Shown piece by piece: positions 34,701 through 37,475 of a DNA stretch of 37,475 nucleotides (position 1 is the stretch's first letter; every line of letters begins with the position of its first letter). Position numbers and translations under genes: made by a program. Where the stretch lies: assembly GCF_001280425.1 (NCBI RefSeq), contig NZ_LIUF01000004.1:252329-289803 (forward strand). Reading direction: 5' to 3'. The stretch is from Haloarcula rubripromontorii. GTDB taxonomy: Archaea; Halobacteriota; Halobacteria; Halobacteriales; Haloarculaceae. The notes beneath the pieces are model-generated. The model was not told where the DNA came from, ran no database searches, and saw nothing but the letters and a program-made list of their open reading frames with translations.

Positions 34701-37317
34701 ACTGGCCGATTTCTTTGCTGTCTGAGAGGCCGTCGCCGTCGGTATCGGCATCGGTCGGATCTGTTTGGATCGTCTCCCCGCTACCAATCCGTGTCTCAGC
34801 CCGCTCGACAGTATCTGGCAGTCCATCGCCGTCGCTATCCCGCTTGACGCGCACTCGGTCGACCGAAACGATTCCATTCTCCGCCGTTACTGCCAGTTCG
34901 AGTCGGCCGTTCGTTTCGGTGCCCGACGCATTGAGCCGGTAAACATCCCGCTTGGTAATGGACGCATTATCGAGGACACTGCCATTCGCGGTCTGGAGTG
35001 CGACCCGGCCGCCGCCGGTCGACGTGGCATTGATCTGTACAGTGAAGTTCTTGATCCCGTTAATCGATCCAAAGGTGCGCGTCACCTGACCATGCTCAGA
35101 TGTCTCGGTGGACGAACCATCGTCAGGAGACACAGCAGAGCTGTTGATGATTACCGACTCTCCGAAGTATGACGGATCATCACGGTTGTCAGAAACATGA
35201 TACTCAATGCCACCGGATTTGAGAGTCGTATCGACGCCAGAGATGTTGGCATACTGGTTACCTTGGGTGTCCGTCACGGTGAGTGATATCTGGCCATCTT
35301 TTCCCCATTCGATGCGGCCACGAAGCCAGCGGTCTTTGGGGAGCTGCGTATCTGTTTCCGCGAAAACATACTTGCTAGAACCGTGTTCCCTTCGGAGTTG
35401 AATTGGACTGTCACCCTGTCCGAGATAAGCATTGTAGAAGTGGTCAGCTTCATCGGTGACACCGAATCTGAAGCCCAGATCTCGTTCTTGCCCGTATTCG
35501 ACGCCGTTGAAATGGACCCAGAAATCGAACGTATCACCTGCCGACGGATACCGGTCGAGGCCGCTTCTCGACTGGAGTTTGACACCAGATGCGACCTCGA
35601 GCAGGTTGCTCCCGTTCCGCGGTGTCACTTGAGGCGAGTCGGTTACTCTCACGTGATCGGACGAACCCTCGCGAAGATAATATTCGGACAAATCACCGTC
35701 TTCGAAGGTATCGATCGATTTCAGGCCGGTAGTCGAATCGTCTCCCGGACTAGTCACCTGCAGGCTGCCGTTCGTTACGCCAGCTTGGACTGCCATCCCT
35801 TGGGTCTGGGTCCACGATGGGAGATTCGCGATGGTCGTATTGGTGAAATTCTGATCAACACTCCAAGGAGAGGTGCGATTCCCGTCGAACTGTTTGACCC
35901 ATTCCGTATAATCCATCGCCACGTACCGCGAGAAATGCGGCGTCTGTGTCCGTACAGTATTGTTCTCCGCATCGACAGTTGTATTCAGCGGGACGTAGGT
36001 TTGGGCCGACCGGTTGTATCGGAATATCGCCAGCGTGGATTCGTTGTTCGGAACCGCCGACTCATTGTAGGAGAATGCAATAGTCGCGTTGTCGAACTCG
36101 CGTTCACTTTCGAATTCAACGACAGGTGAAACGCTTGCATTCTGTAAGGAGTCAGTGACAACAGGTCCGTCGGTAACTCCCGAAGTACTCACGCTGGACG
36201 CGATATCGCCGGAGCCGTTGACTCGGACAGTCAAACCCAAGTCTTCGTCCGCTGTCGTTGTCGTGAACGTCTCGTTGCCGTCGCGGACACCATCGCTGTC
36301 CGAGTCTGGATTTGTCGGATCGGTACCCAGTGTGATCTCTTCGCCATCGAGTAAGCCGTCGTCGTCGGTGTCCGGATTCAACGCGTTCGTTCCATGTTCG
36401 ATTTCACGTCCATCGGTGAAGCCATCGCTGTCGGAATCAGCTACGAACGGATCAGTCCCAGCCTCTAGTTCTTCGCCGGTAGTCAAATTATCCTGGTCTA
36501 GATTCCATTCGGAGTCTGAAACACCATCCCCGTTTGTGTCAGGGTCGGTCGGATCAACGCCCTGAAGTCGTGATTCGACCTCATCAGTGAGGCCGTCACC
36601 GTCTGTATCGTTGCTGTGAGGGTCAGTACCGAGTCGATATTCGCGATATGCCGGTAATGTATCATTATCCCAGTCTTCTGCGCCGTCGATCACAGCATCT
36701 CCGTCAGAGTCTGCTACCCTGGGGTCGGTTTTCGTGACGTTTCGCTCGTATGCATCGGGAAGTCCATCACCGTCAGTGTCGTTCGAGGCCGTCGAGCGTG
36801 TGGCGACGAGGAGCCACTGGATATCCCCGACATCGGTTCGGTTGTCTCCTGTGTAATCGTACGCACTCCAGTTGGCACCAACTGCTGTGGACCCCAAGTG
36901 ACGAGACAGTGCGTCGACGTCGACGATATTGACAGCCCCATCGCCGTTGACATCTTCGTAGAGGCCGTCACCATCTGGATCTGTGGGCTGGTTATCATCG
37001 ACGAGCGGGTACGGGTGAGAATCGTTTTCTCGGGGCGGTAACTGCGCAATGGCACTCGCATTCGGCTCTGTTGAGCCATTCCAGTTGGTCGAAAGTGGTC
37101 CAGTCGCCTGGTTCCCGGCCGCTGCGGCGGGTGTTTGTGTCGGCTCGTTTCCGGCCGTGGTGACAGCCTGGTTTCCGGCACTTGCACCGGGGGTGTCATT
37201 GCCGGCCGTCTGCAGCGGGCCAGCCCCGGCCCCGGTCATCATTCCCGAGACTGGACCGACAGTCACTAATAGTAATACACCAAATATCGCTTGTAATTTT
37301 GTCGTCGAACTTGTCAT
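31750..37317 (-). CDS. giant secreted polymorphic toxin with TSP3 repeats and nuclease-like tip
   Basis: The product is 1855 aa from ATG 37317, which follows GGTGGGGG; GTG 37329 is less likely. Order by residue: Sec-type signal (1-27), Ala/Gly/Asn-rich linker, dockerin-like Ca2+ segment (~114-172), thrombospondin type-3 repeats DTDGDGLxD (~180-345), LamG-like fold (~534-722), more TSP3 repeats with a protective-antigen-like DTDGDNLTDAEEVAGW (~826-912) and again at ~1009-1042, Ig-like region (~1050-1210), hydrophobic Gly-rich pre-toxin stretch (~1240-1375), the shared module (DDVPATQRAFARAYESGD, ~1480), a helical linker and a tip (~1672-1854) with EPDLLVNRGSSSKPLYVEQK (D1720, E1735, K1737), a PD-(D/E)XK pattern. 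It should be exported, held rigid by Ca2+, and deliver a DNA- or RNA-cutting domain to rival cells; delivery is inferred. Confidence 0.85.
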   Translation of the reverse strand: MTSSTTKLQAIFGVLLLVTVGPVSGMMTGAGAGPLQTAGNDTPGASAGNQAVTTAGNEPTQTPAAAAGNQATGPLSTNWNGSTEPNASAIAQLPPRENDSHPYPLVDDNQPTDPDGDGLYEDVNGDGAVNIVDVDALSRHLGSTAVGANWSAYDYTGDNRTDVGDIQWLLVATRSTASNDTDGDGLPDAYERNVTKTDPRVADSDGDAVIDGAEDWDNDTLPAYREYRLGTDPHSNDTDGDGLTDEVESRLQGVDPTDPDTNGDGVSDSEWNLDQDNLTTGEELEAGTDPFVADSDSDGFTDGREIEHGTNALNPDTDDDGLLDGEEITLGTDPTNPDSDSDGVRDGNETFTTTTADEDLGLTVRVNGSGDIASSVSTSGVTDGPVVTDSLQNASVSPVVEFESEREFDNATIAFSYNESAVPNNESTLAIFRYNRSAQTYVPLNTTVDAENNTVRTQTPHFSRYVAMDYTEWVKQFDGNRTSPWSVDQNFTNTTIANLPSWTQTQGMAVQAGVTNGSLQVTSPGDDSTTGLKSIDTFEDGDLSEYYLREGSSDHVRVTDSPQVTPRNGSNLLEVASGVKLQSRSGLDRYPSAGDTFDFWVHFNGVEYGQERDLGFRFGVTDEADHFYNAYLGQGDSPIQLRREHGSSKYVFAETDTQLPKDRWLRGRIEWGKDGQISLTVTDTQGNQYANISGVDTTLKSGGIEYHVSDNRDDPSYFGESVIINSSAVSPDDGSSTETSEHGQVTRTFGSINGIKNFTVQINATSTGGGRVALQTANGSVLDNASITKRDVYRLNASGTETNGRLELAVTAENGIVSVDRVRVKRDSDGDGLPDTVERAETRIGSGETIQTDPTDADTDGDGLSDSKEIGQYTEVRYRGTTVSYYKHLANPRQVDTDGDNLTDAEEVAGWEVQRTTSANASQGYLNVSRPDPSKQLLRSYLRSLYRGETDAYQHPINRGTDSRSSRAIAIAIAKETDINVSVLSEAGNSPSPNRAYLTNTTAISDPLLSDTDDDGLADNVEHLRGTDPNRADTDGDSIPDQTEFESGTAPVLFDHRAPTVTIEGIRTKRIKDSTKVVVRQQGTTKTVSPKNIDVTDSDGPNSIFVAKYRYTVRLRAHDPSGVSKLVVKPDCQYLARQAGSNLDPVPQSACQVDGETIEFDNETTTSYRRVEFTVRTPVDKAGVFALQELGQFFETSPVTVTAIDSNRNRRSSDYTSPGAIPELAKTAADHPATGEVTEDRVISGIAYRSGGVWGIQQSALDISYFLSHPWTAVTWLGDLEKLPDAALRAPETLPSAARNLQDRQNPFDRSTETENYKLYGQSWLVGYGTGTAGSEVSIGLATGGGSTVSKAAKLRKVTDTVGDAGTTARGWTFHRSVKMASTISKDTDIKPAGTRRALGRVAIPERVRHAQRLNSPRWTRLIESVPERATGPSRTERVSRSMRRTGDSGRELMLDLHSSGDQRALETFVAMDDVPATQRAFARAYESGDLGSDEMATALKRYDELDSREQDAADELIADTGDDGTEFLAEADDNTVQRVVADGGIDGYDRTKADLLADDSVDSAMITRVDDRINKLNTKDAERAKDLVDETGADGARIIDELGKAKGDALQSFIQADLQGADMAKWRNGLARKSGDSDSPVQSEGIAQYAKDVRGIQKLKGSDNIDIKNSEGLVEETIEDPTASQIRGQKFEASRTKYYAEEYGDVTVEPATSGQGEPDLLVNRGSSSKPLYVEQKNVKGDLKGGLELKDRIHKADGSFDGISKDHNRVVEIGAEGKIPDDFNPTTTGTDTPKESFKELIRAKRNGEDINRLPKSLSGWDNPGMTVKIINDNGEAVDNGKFSVRKAYNEVNNGN

Positions 37318-37399
37318 ATAAACCCCCACCAGAGGTATTGTTGTAAATTTGAATCAGTAATCAGAATACTTAATCCTACTTATTGAGACTATACATTTA
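37318..37399. promoter_or_regulatory. divergent AT-rich promoter region
   Basis: The 82 bases between the ATG of the giant toxin (minus) and the ATG at 37400 (plus) are much AT-richer than the flanks and must hold both promoters. ATACTTAAT around 37366-37374 is a TATA-like candidate for the rightward gene. On the other strand the same stretch reads ATTAAGTAT and could serve the toxin. No operator repeat was identified. Confidence 0.45.
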
Positions 37400-37475
37400 A
37401 TGAGAAAGCTTGCGACAGTATTCGGCGTTTGTATAGCAGTATCCCTCTTGACGGGAGTGGCGATGGGGGCGGGAA
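37400..37475 (+). CDS. start of an exported protein (partial, runs off window)
   Basis: Only 25 codons are visible. They form a clear Sec signal peptide: MRKLATV, then FGVCIAVSLLTGVAMGAG, a positive start followed by a hydrophobic core. The mature protein is outside the window. Its divergent placement 82 bases from the secreted toxin suggests a related surface or secretion function, which is only inference. Confidence 0.6.
   Translation, partial: MRKLATVFGVCIAVSLLTGVAMGAG

Noticed and set aside
36290..36800. Tandem repeats in 36.3-36.8 kb as a possible CRISPR or satellite array
   Set aside because: The periodicity is the codon pattern of DxDGDG calcium repeats in the toxin; units are unequal and there are no spacers.
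1..37475. tRNA, rRNA, riboswitch or replication-origin signals
   Set aside because: No cloverleaf-like conserved TTCGAATC/CCA segments, rRNA cores, Orc1/Cdc6 gene or origin-repeat cluster was recognised on either strand.

Overview
The window looks like an extremely halophilic archaeon (class Halobacteria). The proteins are strongly acidic, GC is high, and several families are typical of haloarchaea: HTH-10 (bacterio-opsin activator type) and FilR1-type regulators, HalOD1, amphi-Trp, tandem UspA proteins, an ISH-type IS1595 transposase and a Tat lipoprotein. No rRNA, tRNA or CRISPR array was seen. All functional calls come from reading the sequence; no database search was run.

Positions 1-19215 are an accessory stress and ion-homeostasis block bounded by two same-orientation copies of one IS1595-family element. 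The left copy (1-199) runs off the window and the right copy (18213-19215) is complete. Between them lie three universal stress proteins (five Usp domains), a complete P2-type cation ATPase, a ferric-reductase-like haem membrane protein, two overlapping CPA2 cation/H+ antiporters with RCK domains, a FilR1-type regulator, an OsmC protein, a PaaI-type thioesterase, an HTH-10 regulator followed by HalOD1 and two small genes, a decayed IS5-type element, an exported 2Fe-2S ferredoxin lipoprotein, an amphi-Trp protein and a PNPOx-fold protein. Last comes a second P-type ATPase cut off by the right IS, which supplies its stop codon. The IS has no visible target duplication and the rest of the ATPase is missing on its far side, so the junction at 19215 is probably a rearrangement.

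Positions 19349-37317, all on the minus strand, form a polymorphic-toxin locus. In transcription order there is one very large secreted protein (about 1855 aa). It has a signal peptide, a dockerin-like segment, three blocks of thrombospondin type-3 Ca2+ repeats, a LamG-like domain, an Ig-like region, a pre-toxin module and a C-terminal nuclease-like tip, and its immunity gene overlaps its 3' end. Five further toxin-tip/immunity cassettes follow head to tail. Each starts abruptly just after the previous immunity gene with a 5'-truncated copy of the same pre-toxin module and no signal peptide, as expected of orphan cassettes that can replace the tip of the main toxin by recombination. Five of the six tips show a D...E-x-K pattern typical of PD-(D/E)XK nucleases. 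The sixth (cassette 2) matches the colicin D tRNase domain, including the K-x-K-H motif, and is followed by a small ImmD-like protein. The other immunity proteins fall into two families that track two toxin-tip families (A: cassettes 3, 5, 6; B: main toxin and cassette 4).

At the right edge a second exported protein starts divergently from the main toxin across a 70-82 bp AT-rich promoter region and leaves the window after 25 codons.
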